This document shows positions 11,572 through 24,631 of a stretch of 64,000 nt of DNA, piece by piece. Below the pieces are notes generated by a model, which worked only from the letters and a program-made list of their open reading frames with translations, had not been told where the DNA came from and searched no databases. The stretch's first letter is position 1; each line of letters begins with the position of its first letter. This DNA is from Adiantum capillus-veneris (Eukaryota > Streptophyta > Polypodiopsida > Polypodiales > Pteridaceae), in NCBI GenBank assembly GCA_014529385.2, contig CM043962.1, forward strand, positions 53,463,905 to 53,527,904, written 5' to 3'. Made by a program: the position numbers and the translations under genes.

Positions 11572-12600
11572 TAATAACAACCAGTAACAAAAGATCTAAA
11601 CATTTCATGGACAATAATAACAACCAGTAACAAAAGATCTTAAAAAATATATAATTCCTCCTTGCAATGCGCCACAGTGGTCAGCAACAGCCAAAGATAA
11701 AAAAACATATAATAACAATCTCCCTGTAGTGCAACGTGGAAGTCAACAGCTATCAGGGACAAAGGATTAATGGAAGCTAACCTCTCTCTACAGTATGATA
11801 CGATGGTCAACAACAACTATAGACGATAAATTTATTAAATCCAATGAACTTTTAGTGTGATGTGATGGTCAAAGCATTCAGGATCAAAGAATGTAAAATA
11901 TATATCCCCTCCTTGCAGTGCGACACGGTGGTCAGAAACAACTAGAGACGAAGAATCCACTCAATCCAATCTCCCTATATTGTGACACGATGGTTAGCAA
12001 CAACCAAAAACGATGGATTTAAAAACCCTAAACCCCTCCTTGTATGGTGGTCAACAACAATCAGATATGAGGAATCTATTAAATTCAATCTTCTTGCGGG
12101 GCGACATGATGGTTAGAAGCAGTCAAGAATGAAGGATTTGACAACCCTAAACCCCTCCCTACATTGCGACACGATGGTCAGCAACAAATAGAGGCGAAGA
12201 ATCTATTAAAATCCAATTTTCTTGCGATGCGACGCGCTGGTCAGCAAGAGTAAAGAACCAAGTATTTGGCAACACTAAACTCCTCTCTGTAGTGTGACAC
12301 GATGGTCAGCAATACACAAAGACAAAGAATCTAGTTTTTTAAATCTGATCTTCCAGTAGCACAATGCAATGGTTAGCAACAACTAGGAAGAAAAGATGTA
12401 AGATAGCTAGCTCCTCTTGGAGTGCGACTCGGTGGTTAGAAACAACTAGGGATGGAAAATCCAATTGTATAACCTAAGCTACTTCTTGCAATGCGACACG
12501 AAGGTCAGCATCAGTCAAGGATGAAGCATCTAAAGTCTAACCCCCCTACAGTGTGTCATGAGGATCAACACAGTCAAGGAAGGGTGTCTAAAACCGCATA
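11572..12600. repeat. Degenerate ~60-70-bp tandem repeat, about 14 copies (right block)
   Basis: The unit carries the core TGCGACACGATGGTCAGCAACAA and an AT-rich tail with GAAGAATCTATTAAATC. Copies run from about 11655 to 12600 with heavy substitution. A separate 43-bp duplication precedes it at 11572-11640. The block lies between the kinase start and the right end of the transposon and is unrelated in sequence to the left block. Confidence 0.8.
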
Positions 12601-13063
12601 CTAACACTAGGGTGTGAGCAAAGCTCCACAACAATAGGGCTAGCAAAAACAAGATGCAAACTAACATTGAGGTGCAAGAAAAGCTCCCACAACAACAACG
12701 TTAGCAAATAAAATTCGCAAAAAAAACATTAAAAAATAGAATAAAATTATCTTCTCTGCTCGGCTCGACTCGGCTCTGCTTTGATCCCCTCTCCTCCCTC
12801 TCTCTCTCTCTCACTGCTCTTTCTCTCTAGCAACTATCAATCTAGCAATTGTGACAGTCCGTTCAAACTATCGTGGTGCCTCTTTTTATAAGGCAAGTAG
12901 TATTTTGATCAAAATATATTTCGATAAAATTATTGTTCGATTGAAATATAGTTCGATCAAAATACTGTTTATTCGGAGATATGCATACAATACCGGTATA
13001 TAGCATATAACACCAAAATATACGTACAATTTTTGATATACGGACCATATAAATGCATCTTAG

Positions 13064-13914
13064 GTTAGACTTTGTGGGTCCCATAGAATCACTTGCTTAT
13101 AGGACTCATGCAAACTACATTATAATAGCCACAAACACCTAACCAAATGGGTTGAGGCAAAAGGCACACAAAAGAATGATGCAAGGACCACAACAAAATT
13201 CTTGTATAAGAATGTTTTCACATGGTTTGGCTTACCTATTGAAATTGTTAGTGATAGAGGGACACATTTTGTCAATGAAATCATTGAGTATCTACTTGAA
13301 AAGTTCAGGGCCATACTGATAAAGTCAGATCCCTATCACCCATAGGCTAATGGTCAATTTGAAAGTACTAACAAATTTGTGTGGACAATTTTAGCCAAGG
13401 TTGTGAACAACAATAGATCAATTGGGATCAAAAGCTGCACTCTATATTTTGGGCCTTTTGAGTAAATATCTTAGAGATGACACCATATAACATGGTGTTT
13501 GGTCTTAATACTATTTTACCCATAGAATCTTTGATTCCAGCTTTGCGAGTATCTAGGAAATTCAATTGGATTAGACGTGAACGGTATGCCCATTTGGATG
13601 ACCTAGAAAAGCTAGAAGAGACAAGGCTAAGAGCAATAGTAGAAATATATGCTCATAAGTGATGCATGAAAGAGTTTCATGACAAGCATGTGAACTCTAA
13701 AACCTTTGCACCAGGATATTATGTGTTTGTTTATACTCTTAAACAAAAGAAAATTAAACCTAAAAAATTGAGATATGGAACCATTTATGATCTATTCTAT
13801 ATCATTAGTGGGGCCATAGTACTCGCTACATTAGATGGACATGAAATGCCTAGTTGGACACTCAAGAAATTCTTGAAAGGGTACATGAAGCTAAAACAGG
13901 AAGGACAAGCATGA
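13064..13914 (+). pseudogene. Ty3/gypsy integrase core and C-terminal domain (continuation)
   Basis: Directly after the right target duplication the integrase frame resumes: LDFVGPIES, IIIATNTLTKWVEAK, FGLPIEIVSDRGTHFVN (second catalytic Asp), then PYHP-stop-ANGQFESTNK, where the third catalytic Glu survives (QFES). TPYNMVFGLNTILPIE and a C-terminal stretch with KEFHDKHVNSKTFAPGYYV follow, ending PSWTLKKFLKGY. Stops lie near 13344, 13465 and 13662. Its N-terminal half is at 6700-7617, so it marks the 3' part of the Ty3 copy that the kinase transposon broke. Confidence 0.9.
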
Positions 13915-14040
13915 AAAAGTTGTTCAAAAAGAACAATAGGAAGCCAAAGAACGAGCTAAAAATAGAAAAAAGTGTTTGAGGACTTCAAGAAGTGAAAATC
14001 TATTCAAATTTACCAACTAATGAGCAGAGAGGAGGGTAAA

Positions 14041-14615
14041 GAAGTTTATATCCTTACATTTCTACAGAGCTAGGAGCCAACATGCTACCTATTCATGTGC
14101 TAGCAGATTTTGGAGTGCACTTGAATATAATTAGTTGGGATTTGTATCAACATATATCAAAGTTGGTCCTACAACAAATTAAAAGCATGTTCAAAAGATT
14201 AAATCAGAATGTCAGTATTGCCCTAGGTTACGTGGAGCTCATGATACACATCAAAGGATTACCATGGTCCCATAACTTCTTTGTACTACCTCCAAACTCC
14301 CCTAATAATCAGGTAATATTGGGTACACCACAACAATGCAAATACAAGGCATATATACATTGGGAAAACAAACAGGTATATTGTACAGTTGAACATCAAG
14401 TAAAAAATCACATTTTCTTCCACAAAAGATACAAATATCTCTTAGAAGATGGTGAAAAATGTGCCAGAGAATCAACCTATAGCTTCAATGCAATAGACAC
14501 ACAATGGAACATTTCAACTGTCATGCCAGAAATGTCAACCACAAAATCCACTGACAACAATAACTATGTGTTCATGCTTAATCTCAGGGGATCCATATTT
14601 TCAAAATACTTATAG
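14041..14615 (+). pseudogene. Ty3/gypsy retropepsin-like protease fragment
   Basis: The 177-codon open frame has VLADFGVHLNIIS at about residues 7-19, where the aspartyl-protease triad D-S/T-G has become D-F-G. At about residues 80-90 is QVILGTPQQCKYKAYI, matching the ILG-x-P flap and C-terminal strand of Ty3 proteases. In Ty3 pol the protease precedes the reverse transcriptase, yet this lies downstream of an integrase in the same orientation. It must therefore come from a second copy or a rearrangement. The loss of Ser/Thr in the triad suggests inactivity. Confidence 0.7.
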
Positions 14616-14649
14616 CATGTGCATTCAAGAGGTATTTATGAAACGCCTC

Positions 14650-14671
14650 TACACACACACACACACACACA
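14650..14671. repeat. Short (AC)n microsatellite
   Basis: Eleven AC units directly after the protease fragment. Confidence 0.9.
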
Positions 14672-14679
14672 CTTCATCA

Positions 14680-16476
<1,797 letters not shown>

Positions 16477-16779
16477 GAGAGAACTTTTCATCCTCTATTT
16501 GCTACGGACACTTTCAGTCACAATACCAACCATGAGAGATATGATCCCTACACACTACACTATAGTTCTATCAAGTTGCATGTGAGAAATAGTAGGTAGA
16601 AACCAGTCTTGGCATGCAAAATGAAAACCAAGGGGTAACTCCTACCATGTTTGACCAAATTCTATAAGACTTTATAGATAGAGTGCTTGTAGGTCTACTA
16701 ACTAACCCCTATCTTCAGAATCATCATCACTGACACACCAAAAGAAAACCTGCAATAGAAAATCACATTTTTTTTCTCC

Positions 16780-17090
16780 AAGTTTGATGACCACCAAAAT
16801 TTACGAGTAGTTTACATTCATGTAGACTACCAACTTCTATGAAAGGGTACTAGCAATAACATGGTATGGGATGAACTAATAGAAAGAGAGGCTCATGATC
16901 AAAATATGTTTCAAATCATGCAAATGACATCAAAATGGAATGATACTTCAATTACAGCCTACATATGTCAAACACCACATGTTCTCTATGATGCCTTGTG
17001 CTAGGCAATAGCTTGTGGTCTAACTGAGAAGTTGGAGGATCTTTCAGAGGGAACATTTGTCTAAGGCAGTATTATTTCTATCAAATTGTT
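16780..17090 (+). pseudogene. Unrecognised coding relic
   Basis: With three stops ignored, one plus-strand frame gives about 100 residues of protein-like sequence (MVWDELIEREAHDQNMFQ, then ACGLTEKLEDLSEGTF). The stops are TGA, TAG and TAA. The composition is normal for a soluble protein, but no family is recognisable. It could be chance in AT-rich DNA. Confidence 0.25.
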
Positions 17091-19815
17091 GAGGTGACAC
17101 CTCAGATGAGTCTCTAGGAAGTACATGGTCATGCTACGATGTTTATATAATTGAAAAAATGTTTCCTTGTGCTAGGTAGAAAAAAATCACGTTTTTCTCT
17201 CCCTTAGTAGTCATCTGGAAGCACAACGAATTTTGATGGTAATCAGGGTATTTATCACATTGAGAAATCACTGTTTAAGAATATTCACATGCATTGGGCT
17301 TTTGATTTCCAATACTTTAAAGTAGCCTAAATCTTTCATGAGAGGCCACATTCATGGTATAGGTGGTTCAACAACATTATTGCATAATGGGAAACATGAC
17401 CACAAATCAGGAAGTCAATCAGATCTAAGATCTCCAAGCTAAGAAAAAAAAAGTGTTTTCTTCTCATAGAAGCTACACAACATGGGTTTCAACTTGATAG
17501 TCACGTTTGCTAGAGCATGTAATCCCCCTTTGTGAGGTCAATACTCAAAAGAGGCTTAAATTTTGTGTACAAAGCTCAAAAAATCTATAGCCAATGCAAA
17601 AATCCTAGTTTCTAGCCAAACCACTCAGCGACTTTTCACCATATTTGTACTAGAGCCTATTTTTACAGTGTACATCAAATCCATAAAGTCAAGATCCAAA
17701 AACAATTGTTATCCATTGAGTGACTTTAAATGGTAACCTTTTTTTGCAAAATCTTTGTGCTCAAATGCATATTTTTGCACCATACATATTTACTAGGGTA
17801 CTTCCCTCTCTTGTTTTTAGCCCAGGTTCCTAGTACACATAAACCTCTTCTCCTAAAAAATAATTTCTTGTATATTTGTACATATCACATCTCTTCCTTC
17901 TTATACCTCTCTAAGTAGCATTAGAAATACAGTAAGCAAGTATCTAGTCTCTCACCTTCTTTCTCTTGTAAATAACGAGCATTTTCTGTATAATTTCTAT
18001 CAAGGGTTATGATATATGCCTTGTAGGCCACCCCTTCCCTGATGTGTGGCCCAATATCTTTTAGAATCTCCATATTTTGTTTACTTTGTTGAGGAATCCA
18101 TAAAGCTCCAAATATTTATCTTATGAAATCCAAAGTTATTGGATACTACTCCTTTTTTTAATCTTTTCTCCTCTTTTGGAAAGCATGCTAGACCTTCGAT
18201 GCATGCTAAAAGGGGTCTGTACATGAAGACTTGGTGGCAAAAGGTGCTTTAGTCTATTTTGGACTCTCCAAACCAAACTTGTTTATGCATGCACTTATAG
18301 AAAACTCCAAATCAGATAAACACATTTAGAAGTTCTACTTTTCCTTTTATAGCACTTGATTTTGAGTTACAAGTCAAAAGTTATGGTAAAAACAATGTGT
18401 AACTCTCACAACTAGGACAATTGGAGACTATTATCAACAAGTAAATCAAGATTTTTTTTTCTCTCTTATCCACTTTCCACTATATATAGACCCTCTTGAA
18501 GAGAGCCAAATGCACATACCTATCCCAACTCCATTTTCTAGTTTGGTCTTTCCCAATAGTAGAGAAGCCCCCAAGTCTCTATCACTCACATCTCAATCCC
18601 TCCACCCTAGCCCTCCTCTTTGGGGGAAGTGTCATTCTATCCCCACTCTCTCTATTCTACAATCTCTTACTCCACCAATCCATTATATGTTGTAGCACTT
18701 CAATAATCTTTAAGGACATCATGTTTTCTCTAATGTTTATGATTAACAAGCCTTGAATTCTCTTCAACAATCAAGCATTGCAATTCATGATTATTTGCTG
18801 GTATCTTTCCCCCCTTCAATTGCAGTGGAAATTAAGTAACTGTTTGATCCCGAATGTTCCGTTGGTTTGTTTCTTCACACTAACTTAATTAGTTTAAGAA
18901 AAACTCTTGCTCCAAAATCTTTGTTTTCAATCACAAATGCATGTGTCTCACTCTTAAGGTGATTGTTTATATCATGGCATTGCATAGATGGAGATGAGAT
19001 CTCTACGCAAGGTGTGCTAAATTCTTTTAAGTGACTCTTTTTTTGGAGAGGCAATCCATGTGCATATGGACTTTGATGTGTATTGAGATAAGAGGAGTGT
19101 AGACAATTGAGTTTTCTCTTATGGGAGAAGGTGAAAACAAGTGCACAATTTCATATTTGCATTTAGAGCATCATCTTGTGTTGCTAACTTGTTGGTAGTG
19201 TCAAGTTTCAAAAAAGTTTGTAGTAGGGGGTTTCCAAAGTGCATACAAGAAGAGAAAAAGTGATTAGTTGAGTGGGTGTGTGCATGGTTTTTCTTTTGGA
19301 TCCCTTCTCCGCTTCCCAAAAGAAGGTGGTGTCCAAAGTATGTGTGTGTGCTCTTCATGAGTTTCTTGTGAGGGTTGGTTCATTGGTTTTGGTTTAGAGG
19401 CACCATTTCAAAAGGTTGCTCTCACCGTCATACATAGGAAAAAATGAAATTTTTTCTTCATCTTGCACTAAGGAAAGTGTTTTCAATTTTTGTGAGTTTT
19501 GCATGTTTCATAGAGATATTTTAAATAAGTAAGATTGAAAACTAGCAGGTCCAACAGATGCATGGAATATGAAAATTACAAATTTAGCTCTAACGGGTCA
19601 CTTAAAATGTGAATTTTTTTCCAAGATCTATGAAGTCAAACACCAAGGAGAACCCTAAGAAGTGGAGTTGTAAGAATATTTTGGAGAAAATACCCGAGTT
19701 CACCATTCTCAAAAAATCCCTAAGAGAATAATGAACATACATCAAAACAAAAACATTAAATTTTTTAAAGGCATTAACATCTATGAAGTTGTCTACAGAG
19801 AGTAGGAAAACAACA
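17091..19815. other. Unassigned AT-rich stretch
   Basis: About 2.7 kb without a recognisable protein, terminal repeat or RNA gene. A TATATATA box with pyrimidine-rich flanks lies at 18480-18490, but nothing downstream identifies a transcript. Confidence 0.4.
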
Positions 19816-20380
19816 TGGTAGTTCTACCCATGATACCAAGGGAGGCTTACAACCTCACCAAAACATTTCTAGTAGAAGAGTCTCTAGACAAAATTGACAT
19901 GTAAACTACTGCCATATGGTGTGGACATTCAAAGAGCCCATGAACTGTATACTAGCATTAAAGTATATGGAATTGCTAAAATTACTACATTGAACAATGA
20001 CAAAGTTAATGTATTAATCACTACAGGAATGGTAGTGAAGGTGTTACAATTGGACAAAGGTACTCCCATGAAGGGAAAGAAGGAACTAGATTTCTAGTTT
20101 GTAAAAAAAGAAGGAGCTTCCACGTTCCTGACATGCCTACTCGAATGCTCATGAAATTCTTCCTGATTAAAGACAAAAGGCTAGGACACTTCATGATGCC
20201 AGATGATATAGTGGCTACACCATATACCTGGGCCTACCAGCAAACCCCACAAATGATGATAAATCATGCCCAATACATTCTGGAGATCTTGACTAAAGAA
20301 GAAGAAACATCCAAAGGTAATGTATCTTGGAGCTCTCAAAATACTCAAAAGAATTGTTTACCAAGCTGCTATTAGAGAGA
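19816..20380 (+). pseudogene. Unrecognised coding relic in shifting frames
   Basis: Several short plus-strand frames follow one another (REAYNLTKTFLVEESLDKID, then VYGIAKITTLNNDKVNVLI, then LIKDKRLGHFMMPDDIVATPY). They read like pieces of one protein broken by frameshifts. It may be a gag or host fragment; I cannot assign it. Confidence 0.25.
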
Positions 20381-20697
20381 CATAGAAATGGTTTGAAGCA
20401 CCTACTCTGAACACCTGGATCTAATACCAGGAAGAGGGATGTGATTAAGAGACCACAAAGTCAGGACCTACTCAAGGAAGATCAAAAAGGACATTGAGAG
20501 ATACCCCTCCCTAGGTTTCTATGCACAAAATACACAATTTACATTTTTATACAGTTTACAATATACAATTTCAATATACATCAGAGTTTTGGAGGCATTA
20601 AATGCAGTTCAAATCCAAACCATAATCCATAATCTAGTCACATCACATGGGTGAGCACTCCACCCAACTTAGGGTTATGGACATCGATCCCTGCAAA

Positions 20698-20850
20698 AAC
20701 ACATTCTCGCATAACATGGATGTAAAAAAATTGGCAGCATAACCATATCCCAAAACAAAAGATCCAAGAGCCACATTGGATTCCACATCAAAACTTGGTA
20801 GCATAACCATATCCAAAAAATAAATATCCAAGAGCTACAATGGATTCCAC
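20698..20850. repeat. Two-copy ~65-bp tandem repeat
   Basis: The segment starting TTGGCAGCATAACCATATCC recurs about 65 bp later as TTGGTAGCATAACCATATCC, followed in both copies by a run with CCAAGAGC and TGGATTCCACA. No function is evident. Confidence 0.7.
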
Positions 20851-21177
20851 AATCAAAAATCACAACCATAATCCATGAGGGATCTCAATCCTTGACCATG
20901 AACCATATTCCATATTGAACCGACTTTCACAATTAGAGTTTGATATATCCACTGCAATCAAACTAAGCCCACACACATAGCCCTTAAGACATGAACTTTT
21001 TATGCATTAAAAAAAGTTCAACTAGCAACTAAACATGATATCAAAATCCAATTTTTACAATACCCAACCATGCATGAGTGATGCATCATGATTGTACCTC
21101 ACCCACAATACATCATAAGCTAATTTTGACCTAGAAGAGTGGAAAGCAGCATACACATGCACATGAGGCATCCACAT

Positions 21178-21590
21178 TTATCCATGAGGTTCTATACATT
21201 ATATGGAATCATTTCATCAACATAAACATGATGCAAAAGAGCTATGTCTCTTTGACCAACCATAAACCATAGCTTCACATACATGCAAAAAACACTTTTT
21301 ACCATTTTTGGGTGCATGCATAGCATGCAAATGAAATTTCTTGACCTCAAACCAGTGCATCAAGATCAGATCCTTAATATAGATTACCACCTTGTCACAT
21401 CACTTTGCCCATATGATACTCATACAACAAACGGTAACATGAAAAGAAAGCCACTTCATTCATATCTTCTTATACAATTCAGACTGAGTAACCATATACC
21501 CCTATATAAGATTATGGATATATAAAACGTGAAATAAAATCACCAAAATAACCATAAATCATATATAAACATCTTGAGAAACTGAGGACG
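21178..21590 (-). repeat. Diverged copy of a chromovirus 3' region (pairs with 27781-28185)
   Basis: The sequence aligns along about 410 bp, in the same orientation, with 27781-28185. Shared landmarks are CCATGAGGTTC, GCATCAAGATCAGATCC and AAAAGAAAGCC. The second copy follows a chromodomain on the minus strand, so both are probably LTR or 3' untranslated sequence of one Ty3 family. No TG...CA ends could be fixed. Confidence 0.55.
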
Positions 21591-22330
21591 TCATATAATG
21601 GTACTCCCCCTTGGTAGCACCCCTACAAGCATTGGTAAACCAAGTCATGGAATAGTTAATAACTCACACCCATGAAGTGATATTGGAAGACTAAATACAT
21701 TTATTGTAAGGTCCCCATTCTAAAAGATTGGGGTGACTTGCATGGAAGATAGCCTTCTTTATCCTATAAATCCGTTGACGACACCCTACTCCAATAATGC
21801 GAAGCAAGGATATGAGCAACGAAAGAGAAGCAGACTTCCACCTGATGTGTTCGTAGTTTCAATACCCTACGCCACAATACAGGTCGATGAGGTTAAAGGT
21901 TCTATGGTATCTAGATCCTACATTATAAGAGAAGAAAATCCCTTTCACATATTAAGGATCCAAAAACAACGCCTTCTTCCCCGCGTTTAAGAGCCACGGC
22001 CGCCATCCTAAAATCCGAAATATGATATGAGATAAATCTCTAACTAACTAGGACAAAGTGAAAAGTACTCGACTAATCGAGTCCACCCATCCTTGACTGG
22101 CAACCTAAGCCGGTCCCCACTTTCCACACCGTACTCACCTGTTCTTTTAATGTTGTCTAAATACTACCACGATATATACAACAATGTTCCTTAATTAGTT
22201 TCTAACACAAGTTCTTTAGTACAATCCTTTCAAACATCATCAAACAATTCTTTCATAATAGGAGTTTAAAAAAAACAATTCTATAATCCGCAAAAAAAAA
22301 GAGAGTCTTTAGTTTCTATACAAGTTTTGC

Positions 22331-22560
22331 CTCTAACCACGAGCTTTCTTTGTCTAACTGACAGAGCCTTTGCAAAGGTTTTTCTTAATCGCTAACCGCG
22401 AGATGCGAATACTTCCCTTTTGCTAACCGCAAGGGACATCTTGCTACCCGCAAGGCATCTTGCTAACCGCAAGGTAAAAAAAAGAAGGAAGTTGATGACC
22501 TCAACTTTAATTTTTGCTAACCGTGGATTCCTCTCGCTAACCGCGAGTTCCATCTGGAAA
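22331..22560 (-). promoter_or_regulatory. Array of small stem-loops with GGTTA loops (leader, 3' LTR copy)
   Basis: On the transcribed minus strand this part of the LTR holds about eight repeats of a hairpin with 4-6 bp stems around GGTTA, for example CTCGC-GGTTA-GCGAG and CTTGC-GGTTA-GCAAG. Loop bases are constant while stems differ between repeats in a paired way. The plus-strand LTR has the same array at 34135-34356. Its place downstream of the TATA box puts it in the RNA leader. Confidence 0.6.
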
Positions 22561-22924
22561 CAAGATTTTTCTTTCAGTATTTCATATTCTAAATGTTTCT
22601 TTCAACAAGATCAATCAAAATCATATTCTCAAACCATAATCACTTATCAAAAGTATTTCTTTATCAAACAATAACAGTTTATAAAAACAATACTTTTACT
22701 ACTTTATGAAACATATGCTTGTTTCATGTGATTGAACAATCACATTTCCGGTCGGTTTAAGGTAAGGTCTGAGTTCATCTTACCGATCAACATGAATACT
22801 ATGCATAATTATAAATTTGTCTTACCGGAATTTGGAGCGCATGCAGCTAACTCCTGTGTTGGAGGTTAGACGGATTTGACTTCTTCTTCGGTTGATGCTT
22901 CCGCATGAGATACATTCGGAGTAG

Positions 22925-23848
22925 TGTCACGGGAACCGAATAATAGAGATAGACAGCAAAACAGAGGAAGAAATCTTTGTATTGATAGTGTTTGATACAA
23001 CAGAGGAGCAATTGAATATATATATGGGCGCACTCCGTTGTACGGAGCTAGAACCTCCCGACCACCCCCGAGCTTCAATTCGCTTGCATGCAGCGTCTCA
23101 CTCGCACTCGCACTCGCACTCTCACTCGCACTCGCACTCCCAGAAGAGAGAATGGTGAATCACCCCCAAAACGCACCACCCGTCCTTCTATTCTCCTCGA
23201 GAAAGCCTGCGACCTCTTAAAATAGCCGCTTTTCTATTTTTGGCGCTCGGTCGACTCGACTTGCGCGCCAATATACCTGCGAGAACAAGGTAAAAAAAAA
23301 CGTGATCGTGAAGCGATCCGTAGAGGTTAGTTTTTTTTTTTTAAGTCCACAATTTTTCAGCTGTCTTCAACTGAACATAACTCCCAAACGGAGCCAAAAC
23401 AGCCCAAGTCCGTCTCATACAATCTTGTTGCCCTCGCTGCGCTCTTCGACGGCTATGTGATGGAAAATTTCCATAGCCTGCTCCGATTTGCTGAAAATCA
23501 ACCTGCAAAACAGCATTTTCTACAAAAACGATGCAAAAACAGCAAATCCAACTTTTTTTCTTAATCTTTGGCCTTCAACAAGCATCAAAACATCAAAATC
23601 TCTAAAGACTCAAAGAACCAAAGTTGTTCCTTATAACGCAGGCTTCAATCGCTTCATACATCACTTTTTCAAAATCCCACGTTAACGCCTTCAAAAATGC
23701 CCCAGAAAGTGCCTTCCGGATCAAAAAATTTTATCGGACGAAAACAATCCACACATCCTTCTACACAGTGGACTAACTTTAAAATGACAAAAACTTCCTA
23801 GAAAACAAAATTTATTACTAAAACACCTCGAAATCAAGTCTTGTTACA
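22925..23848 (-). mobile_element. Solo LTR (924 bp) nested in the chromovirus LTR
   Basis: Read on the minus strand it begins TGTAACAAGACTTG and ends GTTCCCGTGACA, the TG...CA form of an LTR, and is flanked by a perfect 5-bp duplication AGTAG (22920-22924 and 23849-23853). The matching LTR at 33068-34972 has the empty site. No internal coding region remains, so it is a solo LTR formed by recombination. It contains a small (CACTCG)n array at about 23098-23140. The family is unknown. Confidence 0.88.
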
Positions 23849-24631
23849 AGTAGACACCTTTCTTCTCACCTTCCTTGGTGGTGCAATGGCATGGGTGTCC
23901 TTAGAACTTCGCGTTACACGTTTCATAGCCATAGCTTCAGAATGAAGAAAAGAAAAGCGCGTTGTTGGAGATAGAGAGAGAGAGAGAGAGTGTGTGTGTT
24001 CACAAATCGGGAGACGGCAGTCGATGATTGGATATGGAGATGGCTTGAGGATGAGAGGTTAAGGGAGAGAGGATTCCTCCGGTGCATCGTTGCAAGAGAT
24101 CTTCCGCCTCTGTAGATGTGTGTGTTCAAAGTGAGATAGGAAGGGTCCTTTATATAGGCGCTAGGGGGGTGTTAAGAATACTAAGAGGTTTCAAGAATAG
24201 GGGAAGGAAAAGCTCGCGCATCGTCGTGGCTCTAAATTTTTTTTATTTTTATTTTTAACAATTTTGACGTTCGCGAATCCTATGAGAATTTTTTAAAAAG
24301 CTCTATACTTACAAGTTCCCATTCTATCTTGAGAGAGAGAAAGAAAGAAGTATCATAATTTTGACTCACCTCTCTTTCTTTCCTAAAAATCCTATCTTTA
24401 AGCTTTTTCTCCCCACATAGATTAGGTTCCCACATAAACCTATTGTTTCACATAAAAAAAGATCATAAATAAATAGATTCTGAACCCGATTTTCAATCCG
24501 ATTTCTCTGATAAACTCATGATGACTCACAAAATTGAGAATCTCAATTACTTTGCAAAATATCTGAAATGATTTATATGGATAAATGTTGGGTGCATTAC
24601 AATCTCCCCAACTTAGGGATTCGAGATGTCC

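Larger units (their letters stand above)
7618..13063. mobile_element. 5.4-kb TIR transposon carrying a protein-kinase gene
   Basis: The element is bounded by CTAAGTTGCACT at the left and the near-complement AAATGCATCTTAG at the right, with GTTAGACT directly repeated outside (7610-7617 and 13064-13071). Counting one more base gives 9 bp, GGTTAGACT. Inside each end the sequence is related in inverted orientation, sharing TTTTGATCAAAATA and TTTCGATTGAAATA blocks and a TATA-like box (about 7808 and 12890). It splits a Ty3 integrase exactly between L-D and F-V-G-P, which confirms both borders. An 8-9 bp duplication fits hAT or Mutator-like elements. I see no transposase; contents are two tandem-repeat blocks, a (CT)n run and one kinase-like gene. 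Confidence 0.85.
21715..24601 (-). mobile_element. 3' LTR of a long-LTR chromovirus, with nested solo LTR
   Basis: On the minus strand the LTR starts TGTAATGCACCCAACATT at 24601 and ends GGGGACCTTACA at 21715. Without the nested 924-bp solo LTR and its 5-bp duplication it is about 1958 bp. It matches the plus-strand LTR at 33068-34972 along its whole length. A purine-rich tract (GTTGGGGAGAT) precedes it, as a 3' LTR requires. A TATA-type box (CTATATAAAGG) lies near 24145. The base sequence just beyond the end is ATAAA. Confidence 0.9.

Noticed and set aside
22866-23220. Host gene suggested by SLALALALSLALALP frame
   Set aside because: It is the translation of a (CACTCG)n minisatellite inside the nested solo LTR.
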